From the NCBI RefSeq assembly GCF_012273015.1, contig NZ_CP050954.1:2520001-2584000 (forward strand): a stretch of DNA of 64,000 nt, in the 5' to 3' direction. Shown here piece after piece: positions 32,739 through 43,200 of the stretch. The DNA comes from Hymenobacter sp. BT18 (GTDB lineage Bacteria > Bacteroidota > Bacteroidia > Cytophagales > Hymenobacteraceae). Under the pieces are notes generated by a model. The model did no database searches. It had not been told where the DNA came from and saw nothing but the letters and a program-made list of their open reading frames with translations. Within the stretch, counting starts at the first letter, position 1, and the number at the start of each line of letters is the position of its first letter. The translations under genes were made by a program, and so were the position numbers.

Positions 32739-35042
32739 ATGAAAGATTACATCAAAATAGACGAGTGGCGGATTATTGAAGAAGGCTTCGATCCGCACCT
32801 CAACAAAGTGTCTGAAAGCATTTTCTCGTTGGGCAACGGGCGGATGGGGCAGCGCGCCAACTTCGAGGAGCAGTACTCAGGGCCTTCCCTGCAGGGTAAC
32901 TACGTGGCCGGTGTGTACTACCCCGATAAAACCCGCGTGGGCTGGTGGAAAAATGGCTACCCCGACTACTTTGCCAAAGTGCTGAACGCCGCCAACTGGA
33001 TTGGCATCGGCGTAGAAATCGATGGTACGGAAATCGACCTGGCCAAGCTGCCCGTAGAGGATTTCCGCCGCGAGCTGAACATGCGCGAAGGCTACCTGCT
33101 GCGCACCTGCACCGTGGTGCTGGAAGAAGGCCGCAAGCTGAAAATCGAGGCTAAGCGCTTCTGCAGTATCGTGGATGATGAAGTAGGGGCCATCCGCTAC
33201 GCCATTACGCCCCTGGGCTTCTCGGGCAAAGCCACGCTCACGCCCTACATCGATTTCGATGTTAAAAACCAGGATGCCAACTACGATGAGAAGTTCTGGG
33301 AAGAAGTAAGCCGCGAAATGGAAGACCAGGCTGCCTACGTGACGGCCCGCACCCGCAAAACGGGCTTCGACGTGTGCACCGGCATGACCTTCGCCCTCAC
33401 CCAGGCCGGCACGACGGTTACGCCCCGCACCATTCCCATCGAGAGCGAGAAATACACGGCCCACATCTTCACGGTGAGCATTCTGGATGGGGAAGAAACC
33501 GTGCTGACGAAGTTTGCCGCCAACATTTCCTCCGAAAACCACGACCGCAGCCTGCTGCAGGAAGTGTGTCAGCGCGCCGTGGAGCAGGCCCACACCAAGG
33601 GCTTCGACAAGATGCTGGAAGAGCAGGCCGCGGCCTGGGCTGCCAAGTGGGCCGAGAGTGACATCATCATCGAAGGCGACGCGGCCGCCCAGCAGGCTAT
33701 TCGCTTCAACATCTTCCAGCTCAACCAGACCTACACCGGCGAAGACCCGCGCCTGAACATCGGGCCCAAGGGCTTTACGGGGGAAAAATACGGCGGCAGC
33801 ACCTACTGGGACACCGAGGCGTACTGCCTGCCCTTCTACCTAGCCACCGCCGACCCGCAGGTGGGCCGCAACCTGCTGCTGTACCGCTACAAGCAGCTGG
33901 GCAAAGCCATTGAAAACGCGCAGAAGCTGGGCTTCACGGATGGGGCCGCGCTCTACCCCATGGTGACCATGAACGGGGAGGAGTGCCACAACGAGTGGGA
34001 AATTACCTTCGAAGAAGTGCACCGCAATGGCGCCATTGCCCACGCCATCTACGACTACGTGCGCTACACCGGCGACGAAAGCTACCTGGCCGACTACGGC
34101 GTGGACGTGCTGGTGGCCATTTCGCGGTTCTGGGCCCAGCGCGTGAACTTCTCCGAGGAGAAAGGCCAGTACGTGATGCTGGGCGTAACCGGCCCCAACG
34201 AGTACGAAAACAACATCAATAACAACTGGTACACCAGCACCATTGCCCTCTGGACGCTGAACTACACGCTGGAAGTACTGGAGAAGATTAAAGCTGAAAA
34301 CCCGGCCCGCTACGCCGTGCTCGACATGGAGCTGGGCCTGGATGAAACCCGGGAGTTTGGCACCTGGCGGGCCATCATCGGCAATATGTTCCTGCCCGAG
34401 GACCCCAAGCGCGGCATCAAGCTGCAGCAGGAAGGCTACCTCGACAAAGAACAGATTCTGGTAAAAGACCTGCCTGCCTCCGAGCGGCCCCTCAACCAGA
34501 AGTGGAGCTGGGACCGGATTCTGCGCTCCTGCTTTATCAAGCAGGCCGATGTGCTGCAGGGCATGTTCCTGCTTGAAGATCAGTTCGACATCGACACCAT
34601 CCGCCGCAACTTCGAGTTCTACGAGCCGCGCACCGTGCACGAGTCGTCTCTTTCGCCGTGCGTGCACGCCGTACTGGCGGCCCGCCTGGGCATGGAGGAG
34701 AAGGCCTACGAGATGTACCTGCGCACCGCCCGCCTCGACCTCGACGACTACAACAACGACACCGAAGATGGCTGCCACACCACCAGTATGGCGGGCACTT
34801 GGATGGCGGTAGTACAGGGTTTTGGTGGCATGCGCGTGCGCGACGGGCAGCTCCACTTCCGCCCCATGCTGCCGGCCAAATGGTCGGGCTTCAGCTTCCG
34901 TATCCGCTTCCGGGGCGCTGTGGTGAAGGTGCACGTGGGCCGCGACGGGGTGCACATTGAGGCCGATAAGCCGCTGACTGTGTTCGTAAACGACGAGCCC
35001 GTGGCCGTAGGGCAAACCTCGGTGACGGAGCTGGTAAGCTAA
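32739..35042 (+). CDS. GH65 disaccharide phosphorylase (probably maltose phosphorylase)
   Basis: A 767-residue inverting phosphorylase of family GH65, splitting maltose (or a related glucobiose) with phosphate into glucose and beta-glucose 1-phosphate. Visible: SESIFSLGNGRMGQRANFEE near the N-terminus, YWDTEAYCLPFYL in the barrel, the catalytic acid about E488 in VTGPNEYENNINNNWY, and HESSLSPCVHAVLAA near the phosphate site. The length is normal. No signal peptide, so it is cytosolic and depends on imported sugar. pgmB lies 41 bases upstream. Maltose is the best guess from the amylase and transporter nearby; kojibiose or trehalose cannot be excluded. Confidence 0.92.
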   Translation: MKDYIKIDEWRIIEEGFDPHLNKVSESIFSLGNGRMGQRANFEEQYSGPSLQGNYVAGVYYPDKTRVGWWKNGYPDYFAKVLNAANWIGIGVEIDGTEIDLAKLPVEDFRRELNMREGYLLRTCTVVLEEGRKLKIEAKRFCSIVDDEVGAIRYAITPLGFSGKATLTPYIDFDVKNQDANYDEKFWEEVSREMEDQAAYVTARTRKTGFDVCTGMTFALTQAGTTVTPRTIPIESEKYTAHIFTVSILDGEETVLTKFAANISSENHDRSLLQEVCQRAVEQAHTKGFDKMLEEQAAAWAAKWAESDIIIEGDAAAQQAIRFNIFQLNQTYTGEDPRLNIGPKGFTGEKYGGSTYWDTEAYCLPFYLATADPQVGRNLLLYRYKQLGKAIENAQKLGFTDGAALYPMVTMNGEECHNEWEITFEEVHRNGAIAHAIYDYVRYTGDESYLADYGVDVLVAISRFWAQRVNFSEEKGQYVMLGVTGPNEYENNINNNWYTSTIALWTLNYTLEVLEKIKAENPARYAVLDMELGLDETREFGTWRAIIGNMFLPEDPKRGIKLQQEGYLDKEQILVKDLPASERPLNQKWSWDRILRSCFIKQADVLQGMFLLEDQFDIDTIRRNFEFYEPRTVHESSLSPCVHAVLAARLGMEEKAYEMYLRTARLDLDDYNNDTEDGCHTTSMAGTWMAVVQGFGGMRVRDGQLHFRPMLPAKWSGFSFRIRFRGAVVKVHVGRDGVHIEADKPLTVFVNDEPVAVGQTSVTELVS

Positions 35043-35048
35043 CTAGCC

Positions 35049-35081
35049 GCCGCCCGGCAGCCCTGGTGGTTGCCGGGCGGC
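35049..35081 (+). terminator. Terminator after the GH65 gene
   Basis: A perfect 11-bp stem (GCCGCCCGGCA, 35049-35059, with 35071-35081) with an 11-nt loop and only a short T-rich end. It would separate pgmB-GH65 from the SDR gene. Confidence 0.7.
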
Positions 35082-35140
35082 TACTTAGGCTCGTTGCCCG
35101 GCCGGTATGATTTGCGTACGTTAAACTAAACGACCTAGCT

Positions 35141-35848
35141 ATGACAGATCTGACCAACCAGGTAGCCATTGTAACCGGCGCAAGCCGGGGCATCGGGCGC
35201 GCCATCACGTTGCTGCTGGCTATGCAGGGAGTGCGCGTAGTCGCCCTCGCCCGCGGGGCCGAGGAGCTGGACGATGTAGCGCAGTCGGGGCAGATTTTGC
35301 CTTTGGCAGCTACCGTCACCGATGAGGCCGATGCCCAGCAGGCCGTAGACATTGCCTTACAGCATTTTGGCCGGCTGGATATCGTGGTGTGCAACGCTGG
35401 TGTGGGGTCGTTTAACCTGCTGGAAAACATTGCCGCCACCGACTGGGACCAGATGTTTGACGTGAACGTGAAAGGCACCTTTCTGCTGTGCAAAGCGGCC
35501 GTGCCCCACTTCAAGGCACAGAAGCGCGGCCACATCGTGGGTATTACCTCCGACGTGGCCCGCCGCACCTTCGAGCATGGCACCGCCTACGGAGCCAGCA
35601 AGTACGCCCAGGATGCCCTGCTGGGCTCGTTGCGCAAGGAAGTGCGGCCGTTTGGCGTCAAAGTCAGCACCATTTACCCCGGCTTGGTTGATACCTACTT
35701 CAACAACTCCCGGCCCGGTAGTGCTGAGGCCGAAGCCACCCACCTGCGCCCGGCCGAGGTGGCTCAGGCCGTGCGCTACGTGCTGGAAGCCCCAGCCCAT
35801 GTGGTGATAGATGAGCTCATGCTTCACCCGCTTAGCCAGGAGTGGTAG
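35141..35848 (+). CDS. SDR-family NAD(P)-dependent oxidoreductase
   Basis: A 235-residue short-chain dehydrogenase. The cofactor loop is VTGASRGIGRA (about 13-23), the structural motif CNAGVG is present, and the active site has Tyr and Lys in TAYGASKYAQDA with Ser in VGITSDVA. The substrate is unknown. It sits between the GH65 and amylase genes, in the same direction, with a terminator before and its own promoter-like region behind, so a link to sugar use is only positional. Confidence 0.9.
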   Translation: MTDLTNQVAIVTGASRGIGRAITLLLAMQGVRVVALARGAEELDDVAQSGQILPLAATVTDEADAQQAVDIALQHFGRLDIVVCNAGVGSFNLLENIAATDWDQMFDVNVKGTFLLCKAAVPHFKAQKRGHIVGITSDVARRTFEHGTAYGASKYAQDALLGSLRKEVRPFGVKVSTIYPGLVDTYFNNSRPGSAEAEATHLRPAEVAQAVRYVLEAPAHVVIDELMLHPLSQEW

Positions 35849-35892
35849 GATGGGAGGAAGACTGCATGGGAACCCGGCATTAGCGCCTTCGG

Positions 35893-35923
35893 TTTGGCAG
35901 CCATGCCCCTCTGTGTAGGTTCG
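35893..35923 (+). promoter_or_regulatory. Putative promoter of the amylase gene
   Basis: TTTG at 35893-35896, a 19-base spacer and TAGGTTCG at 35916-35923 (one mismatch to TAnnTTTG) match the Bacteroidota promoter layout, about 60 bases before the amylase ATG. Confidence 0.5.
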
Positions 35924-35982
35924 CTGAATCGACCACTAAAAATACCGCCTCTAACCGGCAACTGCCTATCTTAGGCCACCCT

Positions 35983-37821
35983 ATGAAGAAGTTCCTGCCG
36001 GCTGCCGGCGTTTTCCTGGCATTAGCCTCTTTTCAATCTGTTTCTCCGGCCGATCCGGCCCGTGCTGTGTCTACCGTTTCTTTCTCTGACCCCAATACCA
36101 CCGACGAAGTCCCGCAGGACAACAAGATCATCATCTACCAGATGATGACGCGCCTGTTCGGGAACAAGTCCACCACCAACAAGCCCCACGGCACCATTGC
36201 CGAGAACGGGGTAGGCAAGTTCAACGACATCAACAGCACGGCCCTGCAGGCTATTAAGCAGCTGGGCGCTACGCACGTGTGGTACACCGGGGTGCTGGAG
36301 CACGCCACCATGACGGACTACACCAAGGAAGGCATTCCGCTGGACGATGCCGACGTGGTGAAAGGACGCGCCGGCTCGCCCTACGCCATCAAGGACTACT
36401 ACGACGTGTCGCCGGACCTAGCGGTGAACGTGAAAAACCGCATGCTGGAGTTTGAGGGTTTGGTGAAGCGTACCCACGCCAACGGCCTCAAGGTCATCAT
36501 CGACTTCATTCCCAACCACGTAGCCCGCACCTATAAGTCGGACGCCAAGCCCCTGGGCGTGGTGGACCTGGGCGAGCGGGACGACAAGACGAAGGCCTTT
36601 GCACCCAACAACAACTTCTACTACCTGCCCGGCCAAAGCCTGGTAGTGCCGAAAGCCAACAACCCCTTGGGCGCGGCCCAGGGCCCGAAGGAAGATGGCA
36701 AGTTTGCGGAAACACCCGCCAAGGTGACCGGCAACGACGTTTTCTCGGCCACGCCCAGCATCGACGACTGGTTTGAAACCATCAAGCTCAACTACGGGGT
36801 CGACTACCAGAACCACCGCCAGCTCCACTTCGAGCAGGTACCCGATACCTGGGTGAAGATGCGCGACATTCTGGTGTACTGGGCCAAGAAAGACGTGGAC
36901 GGCTTCCGGTGCGACATGGTGGAAATGACGCCCGTGGAGTTCTGGGCCTGGGTGATTCCGGAAGTGAAGAAGGTGAAGCCGGACATCCTGTTCATGGCCG
37001 AAGCCTACAATCCCAAGGAGTACAAGACCTACCTCGAAAAAGGCCACTTCGACTACCTCTACGACAAAGTAGGCCTCTACGACGGGCTGCGCCGCCTCAT
37101 GCGGGGCGAGGGCAATACCGAAGACATTTCCCGCGTGTGGCGCGAGGAAAGTCGCGGCTTCTCCTCCCACATGCTGCGCTTCCTGGAAAACCACGACGAG
37201 CAGCGCATTGCCTCCAAAGACTTTGCCGGCGACCCCCGCACCGCTATTCCGGCCATGACGGTAACTGCCACCTTGGCCTCGGGCCCCGTGATGGTGTACT
37301 TTGGCCAGGAAGTAGGGGAGCCCGCCCACGGCGCGGAGGGCTTCTCGGGCGAGGACGGCCGCACCACCATCTTCGACTACTGGGGCGTGCCCTTTCACCA
37401 GCGCTGGGTGAATGGCGGCAAGTTCGACGGGGGCAAGCTCGACGAGGGCCAGAAGGAGCTGCGCAGCTTCTATGCCCGCCTGCTTAACCTGACCGGCTCC
37501 AGCGACGCCATCCGGCGCGGCAAGTTCTACGAGCTGCAGGACGCCAACAACCTGGGCCGCGAGTACGACCAGAAGCAGGTGTACAGCTACCTGCGCTACA
37601 CCGATAAGCAGAAGCTGCTGATTGTGGTCAACTTCAGCCGCGACAAAACCCTGCATCCTACCCTGCGCATCCCGGTCGAAGCTCAGGCAGCTATGGGCCT
37701 CGACCCCAACCGTGTGTACACCTACACCGACCTGCTCAACAACACCCCCGCCGTTACGTCGCTGGCCCTCACGCTGGCCCCGCTCAGCGCCCACGTGTTC
37801 GAGATTCAGCCGCGCAAATAG
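35983..37821 (+). CDS. Exported GH13 alpha-amylase-family enzyme
   Basis: A 612-residue GH13 enzyme with a cleavable signal peptide (MKKFLPAAGVFLALASFQSVSPA). The barrel motifs are VIIDFIPNHVART (region I), DGFRCDMVEM with nucleophile about D311, FMAEAYNP with acid/base about E340, and FLENHDEQR with the third carboxylate about D405. It therefore acts on alpha-glucans outside the cytoplasm, releasing malto-oligosaccharides for the transporter 53 bases downstream. There is no T9SS domain and no lipobox, so it is probably periplasmic. Confidence 0.93.
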   Translation: MKKFLPAAGVFLALASFQSVSPADPARAVSTVSFSDPNTTDEVPQDNKIIIYQMMTRLFGNKSTTNKPHGTIAENGVGKFNDINSTALQAIKQLGATHVWYTGVLEHATMTDYTKEGIPLDDADVVKGRAGSPYAIKDYYDVSPDLAVNVKNRMLEFEGLVKRTHANGLKVIIDFIPNHVARTYKSDAKPLGVVDLGERDDKTKAFAPNNNFYYLPGQSLVVPKANNPLGAAQGPKEDGKFAETPAKVTGNDVFSATPSIDDWFETIKLNYGVDYQNHRQLHFEQVPDTWVKMRDILVYWAKKDVDGFRCDMVEMTPVEFWAWVIPEVKKVKPDILFMAEAYNPKEYKTYLEKGHFDYLYDKVGLYDGLRRLMRGEGNTEDISRVWREESRGFSSHMLRFLENHDEQRIASKDFAGDPRTAIPAMTVTATLASGPVMVYFGQEVGEPAHGAEGFSGEDGRTTIFDYWGVPFHQRWVNGGKFDGGKLDEGQKELRSFYARLLNLTGSSDAIRRGKFYELQDANNLGREYDQKQVYSYLRYTDKQKLLIVVNFSRDKTLHPTLRIPVEAQAAMGLDPNRVYTYTDLLNNTPAVTSLALTLAPLSAHVFEIQPRK

Positions 37822-37874
37822 ACCGGCCTTTTCTATTCTCTGATCTTCCCCTTTATTCTCCCACGCACAAGCGA

Positions 37875-39497
37875 ATGGCAACGACCGTAGCGCCCGTCAG
37901 TACCCGCGAAAAACCCCGGCTGAGCTTCTGGCAAATCTGGAACATGAGCTTCGGCTTCCTCGGCATTCAGTTTGGCTTCGAGCTGCAGAACTCCAACGTT
38001 AGCCGGATTTTTGAAACCCTGGGCGCGAACAAAGATGACATTCCAATTCTGTGGATTGCGGCCCCGCTTACCGGTCTGCTGGTGCAGCCCATCATTGGCT
38101 ATTTCTCCGACCGCACCTGGCATCCGTTCTGGGGCCGACGGCGGCCCTACTTCTTCATTGGTGCTATTCTGGCCACGCTGGCGCTGTTTGTGATGCCAAA
38201 CTCCTCGGCACTGTGGATGGCCGGTGGCATGCTCTGGATTCTGGATGCCAGCATCAACATCTCCATGGAGCCTTTCCGCGCTTTTGTGGGCGACAAACTA
38301 TCGAGCGAGCAGCGGACAAGCGGCTTCGCCATGCAGAGCTTCTTTATCGGGGTGGGGTCGGTTATTGCGGCCCTGCTACCCTGGGTGTTCACCAACTGGT
38401 TTCACCTGAGTAATACGGCCGCCAACGGGGAAATCCCGCCTTCGGTGAAATGGTCGTTCTACGTGGGGGCCCTGGCCTTCCTGGCCGCGGTGATGTACAC
38501 GGTGTTTACCACCAAGGAGTTTCCGCCGGAAGACATGGAGGAGTTCCGCAAGGAAAACGCCCAGGCCGGCATCTGGGACGGCATGAAGGAATCCTTCCTG
38601 GGAATATTCCGCATGCCCGTAGCCATGCGCCAGCTGGCCCTAGTGCAGTTCTTTACCTGGTTTGCGCTCTTCTCCATGTGGATTTACGCAACCAACGCCG
38701 TCACGAGCAACATCTACAACATGCGGGTGACGACGCCCCTCTACCAGCGCATTACCAGTTACATTGCTACGGCCGCCCAGCAGGAAACGGATGCGAAAAA
38801 AAGCAAAACGCTGGCTTCCCTGCAGAAAGACATTGATGAAATCAACCAGTTTCAGGCCGGCAACCCTGACAAAACCCTCACCCTGAACCTGGCCAACTAC
38901 TACCTCGACAGTGCCAAGCCCACGGGCGCGGATGCGGTGGATCTGAAGCGGGTAAAGCAGCAGTATAACGATGGCGCCGACTGGCTGAGTTTGGCCTCTT
39001 CGGTACGCAACGGGGTGGCCGCCATCTTCGCGTTTATCATTCCGCTGATTGCCAGCCGCACCAGCCGGCGCCGCACCCACATGCTGTGCCTGCTCACGGG
39101 CGGGGTAGGGCTGTTATCATTGAAGTTTATTCAGAACCCCGACCTGATCATGGTTTCTATGGCCATGGTGGGCGTGGCCTGGGCCAGTATCCTGTCTATG
39201 CCCTACGCTATTCTGGCCGGCTCCCTGCCCGCCAACAAAATGGGGTATTACATGGGCGTGTTCAACTTCTTCATTGTAATTCCGCAGATTGTGGCTGCTA
39301 CCATCCTGGGCTATTGCACCATGCACTTCTTCCACGGCAATACCCTCAATACCCTGGCTCTGGGTGGCGCCTCCATGATTCTGGCCGGCGTGCTCACGCT
39401 GTGGGTGCGCGACGACGAGAACGGGGCCAAGGCCGCGCTGCTGCCCGCTGATGCTCCCGGCTACGATACGCCCACAGTAGTGGTGCCGCGTACCTGA
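37875..39497 (+). CDS. MFS sugar transporter (SLC45/GPH-like)
   Basis: A 540-residue inner-membrane transporter with about 12 membrane segments. The start SFWQIWNMSFGFLGIQFGFELQNSNVSRIF and the IGYFSDRTWHPFWGRRRPYF loop (the family's DR..GRRRP motif) match SLC45-type sucrose/maltose carriers. A soluble insertion of roughly 85 residues, rich in Lys, Asp and Thr (about 290-375), splits the protein between its two halves. Together with the amylase and GH65 phosphorylase it should bring maltose or malto-oligosaccharides into the cytosol. Confidence 0.88.
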   Translation: MATTVAPVSTREKPRLSFWQIWNMSFGFLGIQFGFELQNSNVSRIFETLGANKDDIPILWIAAPLTGLLVQPIIGYFSDRTWHPFWGRRRPYFFIGAILATLALFVMPNSSALWMAGGMLWILDASINISMEPFRAFVGDKLSSEQRTSGFAMQSFFIGVGSVIAALLPWVFTNWFHLSNTAANGEIPPSVKWSFYVGALAFLAAVMYTVFTTKEFPPEDMEEFRKENAQAGIWDGMKESFLGIFRMPVAMRQLALVQFFTWFALFSMWIYATNAVTSNIYNMRVTTPLYQRITSYIATAAQQETDAKKSKTLASLQKDIDEINQFQAGNPDKTLTLNLANYYLDSAKPTGADAVDLKRVKQQYNDGADWLSLASSVRNGVAAIFAFIIPLIASRTSRRRTHMLCLLTGGVGLLSLKFIQNPDLIMVSMAMVGVAWASILSMPYAILAGSLPANKMGYYMGVFNFFIVIPQIVAATILGYCTMHFFHGNTLNTLALGGASMILAGVLTLWVRDDENGAKAALLPADAPGYDTPTVVVPRT

Positions 39498-39515
39498 GTA
39501 TGCTCCTGCGCAAGT

Positions 39516-39553
39516 ACAACGCCCCGTCGATGTCTGTTTCGGCGGGGCGTTGT
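39516..39553. terminator. Terminator after the transporter
   Basis: An 11-bp stem (ACAACGCCCCG, 39516-39526, with 39543-39553) with a 16-nt loop, between the converging transporter and 137-residue gene. It can serve both strands. Confidence 0.75.
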
Positions 39554-39576
39554 GTGTTAATAGGAATAAGCAGGGC

Positions 39577-39990
39577 TTACGCCTGCAACCATTCCAATGC
39601 CGTATGCTCTTCCGTAAAAATGCGGAAGGCCACCGCCGTACGCACGGCGGCAGGAATATCGGGCTCCAACTCCGCGAGGCGGCCCAGGATAGTAGGCGCG
39701 TTGTTGGGCGTGACGAGGTAAGCAATGCGGTGCTCGGCCCCGGCAACGCCCTGCGCCAGCCGCGCCCGTACGTCGTGCACAATCCAGGCGAAATCCGCGG
39801 GGTCGGCCAGGCTGCGGCGGCGCAGGTCGATAAGCCAGCGGCCGGCCTGCTCCTGCCGGGCCAGCTCCAGGGTTTGGTCATAAGCCGCCCGCAGCTCCTG
39901 CGAAGTGGTTTGCCGCGTCCAGCGCAAAAACAGTACGCGCAGATCGGGGCGGTAAGCCAGGTCCATGTACGCGGGAGAGAGGTTGCTCAT
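39577..39990 (-). CDS. Conserved hypothetical STAS-like protein
   Basis: A 137-residue soluble protein. The first strands (DLRVLFLRWTRQTT), the helix ELRAAYDQTLELARQEQAGRWLIDLRRRS and later TAVAFRIFTEEHTALEWL follow the alternating pattern of the STAS/SpoIIAA-like fold common in small Bacteroidota proteins. No catalytic motif. It is alone, convergent with the sugar transporter, and its function is unknown. Confidence 0.7.
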   Translation of the reverse strand: MSNLSPAYMDLAYRPDLRVLFLRWTRQTTSQELRAAYDQTLELARQEQAGRWLIDLRRRSLADPADFAWIVHDVRARLAQGVAGAEHRIAYLVTPNNAPTILGRLAELEPDIPAAVRTAVAFRIFTEEHTALEWLQA

Positions 39991-40295
39991 GCAAGGAGAG
40001 GACGTAAGAGTTGGGGCCGCGTCATCAAGGAGTGTGCCCGAATAGAAAAAGAGGGGCGCCGCCGGGAAAAAGTAGCGCCAATTCTGTTTTTCCGGGGCAC
40101 CAGCATCCCACCGCCGAGGCCTTCGGGCCAGGGGCTGCCAGAAAGCCCGACCGTAAAACCAAATTCAATGCAAAAATGGCAGCCAGCCCCGGAAAAAATT
40201 AGGGCAATGCGTGGCGCTCAGCCAACCTCGGCACGCGTGGTGTGTCTGTTGTGCTTACATTCACCCCATCCATTCTCTTACCTCTTCCCCTTCGT
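39991..40295. other. Gap upstream of the M16 peptidase
   Basis: 305 bases in which no gene, repeat array or clear promoter box was found. The last 50 bases before the peptidase ATG are pyrimidine-rich, as in several leaders in this window. Confidence 0.4.
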
Positions 40296-43200
40296 ATGAA
40301 GCTAAAACAGTTAGGCTTGCTCGGGCTAAGCGTGGCGCTGGCCATGCCGGCCGCTCTGGCTCAGCAAAAAACCGCTCCCAAAACCACGACCACCAAAGCC
40401 ACCGGTGGCACGCGCCTGGTGGAAAAAGTAACCGCCAAGCCCGGGGAAGTGGTTATTCCCTACGAGAAGTACGTGCTGCCCAACGGCCTCACGCTGGTCG
40501 TGCACGAAGACCACTCCGACCCCATTGTGCACGTAGATGTGACCTACCACGTGGGCTCGGCCCGCGAAACCATCGGCAAGTCGGGTTTTGCCCACTTCTT
40601 CGAGCACATGATGTTCCAGGGCTCCGACAACGTGGGCGACGAGCAGCACTTCAAGCTGGTATCGGCCGCCGGGGGCACGCTCAACGGCTCCACCAACCGC
40701 GACCGGACCAACTACTTCGAAACCCTGCCCAACAACCAACTGGAAACGGCCCTGTGGCTGGAAGCCGACCGCATGGGCTTTCTGCTGGATGCTGTAACGC
40801 AGACCAAGTTTGAAAACCAGCGCTCCACCGTGAAAAACGAGCGGGGCCAGAACTACGACAACCGCCCCTACGGCCTGGCCGGCGAGATGGTGTCGAAGAA
40901 CCTGTACCCCTACGGTCACCCCTACAGCTGGATGACGATTGGCTACCTCGAAGATCTGGACCGCTCCGACGTAAACGACCTCAAAAACTTCTTCCTGCGC
41001 TGGTATGGCCCCAACAATGCTACCCTGACGGTGGGCGGCGACGTGAAGCCCGCCGAGGTGGTAAAGCTGGCCGAGAAGTACTTTGGCTCCATCAAGCGCG
41101 GCCCGGCCGTGCAGAACATGAAGCTGCCCGCTCCCAAGCTCACCCAGGACCGCTACGTGAGCTACGAGGACAACGTGCGCTTTCCCATGCTGCGCATGGT
41201 GCTGCCCACCGTGCCCCGCTACCACCCCGACGAAACGGCCCTGGACGCCCTGGCCGAAATCCTGGGTGGCGGCAACAACTCCCTGCTCTACCAGAACCTG
41301 GTAAAAAATCAGAAAGCCATTCAGGCGAATGCCTCGCACCCCACGGCCGAGCTGGCCGGCGAGTTTTCCTTCACGGCCGTAGGCTTCCCCGGCAAAGGCC
41401 TCGACAGCCTGGAAATGGTGGTGCGCCGGTCTTTGACGGAGTTTGAGAAGCGCGGCGTAACCGACGAAGACCTCCAGCGCTTTAAAGCGACCCGCGAAGC
41501 CCAGATCATCGACGGCCTGGCCAGCGTGAGCGGGAAGGTGTCGGAGCTGGCCGCTGCCCAGACGTTTTCCGGCTCGCCCAACCGCATCACCCAGGACCTG
41601 AAAGAGCTGCGCGCCCTCACCAAAGCCGACGTGCTGCGTGTGTACAACCAGTACCTCAAAGGCAAAAAGGCCGTCATCCTGAGCGTGGTGCCCAAAGGCA
41701 GCAAAAACCTCGTAGCCCGCGCCGACAACTACACCATTTCCAAGGACGGCTTTACCATGCCCAAGGACGAGTACGCGGGCCTTACCTACGTGAAGCCCAC
41801 CGATACCTTCGACCGCAAGCAGCAGCCCAAAGCGGGTACCAACCCCGTGGTGCAGGTGCCCGCCTTCTGGCAGCAGACGATGCCCAACGGGCTGAAGGTA
41901 ATCGGCTCCCGTAATGCCGAAATTCCGAAGGTGACCATGCAGCTCACCATTCCCGGCGGCCACCGCCTGGCCCAGCAGAACCCCGGCAAGGCCGGTCTGG
42001 CTGGTCTCACGGCGGCTATGCTGGGCGAAGGCTCGCAGAAATACACGCCCGAGCAGTTTAGCGCAGCCCTGGAAAAGCTGGGTAGCTCCATCGACGTAGT
42101 GGCCGGCGACGACAACACGACCATCTACGTGGAGTCGCTCACCAAAAATCTTGATGCCACGCTGGCCTTGCTGGAGGAAAGCCTGCTGCACCCTCGCTTT
42201 GACGCCCAGGATTTTGCCCGCGTGAAAAAGCAAACCCTGGAAGGCATTGCCAACCAGAACGTGCAGCCTGTGGCCATTGCCAACAACACCTTTGCTCGCC
42301 TGATTTACCCCAGCGGCGACATTATGCGTGTGCCCACCAGCGGCTCCGTGGCTACCGTGCAAGGCCTCACGCTGGATGATGTAAAGCAGTTCTACCAGCA
42401 AAACTACGCCCCCAACATCTCGAACCTGGTAGTGGTAGGCGACGTGGCCGAGGCGCAGGTACTGCCCAAGCTCAAGTTCCTGCAAACCTGGGCCAAGAAG
42501 GACGTGGCTCTGCCCGCCCCCGCGGCGGCAGCTATGCCCACCGAAAAGACGCGCATTTATTTCGTGAACAAGGACGGCGCTGCGCAGTCGGAAATCCGCA
42601 TTGGCTACCTGGGCATGCCCTATGATGCTACCGGGGAGTACTACCGCGCCGGCCTGGCCAACTACCTGTTGGGGGGCGCCTTCAACTCGCGCATCAACCT
42701 GAACCTGCGCGAAGACAAAGGCTACACCTACGGGGCCCGCTCCGGCTTCCGGGGCAGCAAGTACGCCGGGCCATTCACGGCCCAGGCCGGCGTGCGTGCC
42801 GATGCCACGGCCGCCTCGGTGAAGGAGTTCATGAAAGAGCTGCAGAACTACCGCAACGGCATCTCGGACGAGGAGCTGCAGTTTGTGCAGGCCTCCATCG
42901 GGCAGAGTGACGCCCTGCGCTACGAAACCGGCCGGCAGAAAGCCGCTTTCCTGGGCCGCATTGTGGAGTATGACCTCGACAAAGGCTACGTGCAGCAGCA
43001 GAGCGACATCCTGCGCAACCTGAAGAAGGAAGACGTGCAGGCCCTGGCTCAGAAGTACCTGCCTACAGACAACATGTACATCGTGGTAGTCGGCGACCGG
43101 GCCAAGGCTTTCCCCGGCCTCAGCGAGCTGGGCTACGAAGTAGTGGAGCTGGACCTGGAAGGTAACCCCGTAGCTTCGGCCGCCCCGGCTGCCGCTCCCG

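Noticed and set aside
40326..42485. 719-codon minus-strand open frame opposite the M16 peptidase
   Set aside because: It is the codon-position shadow of a conserved peptidase; the sequence is Gly/Val/His-rich without domain motifs.
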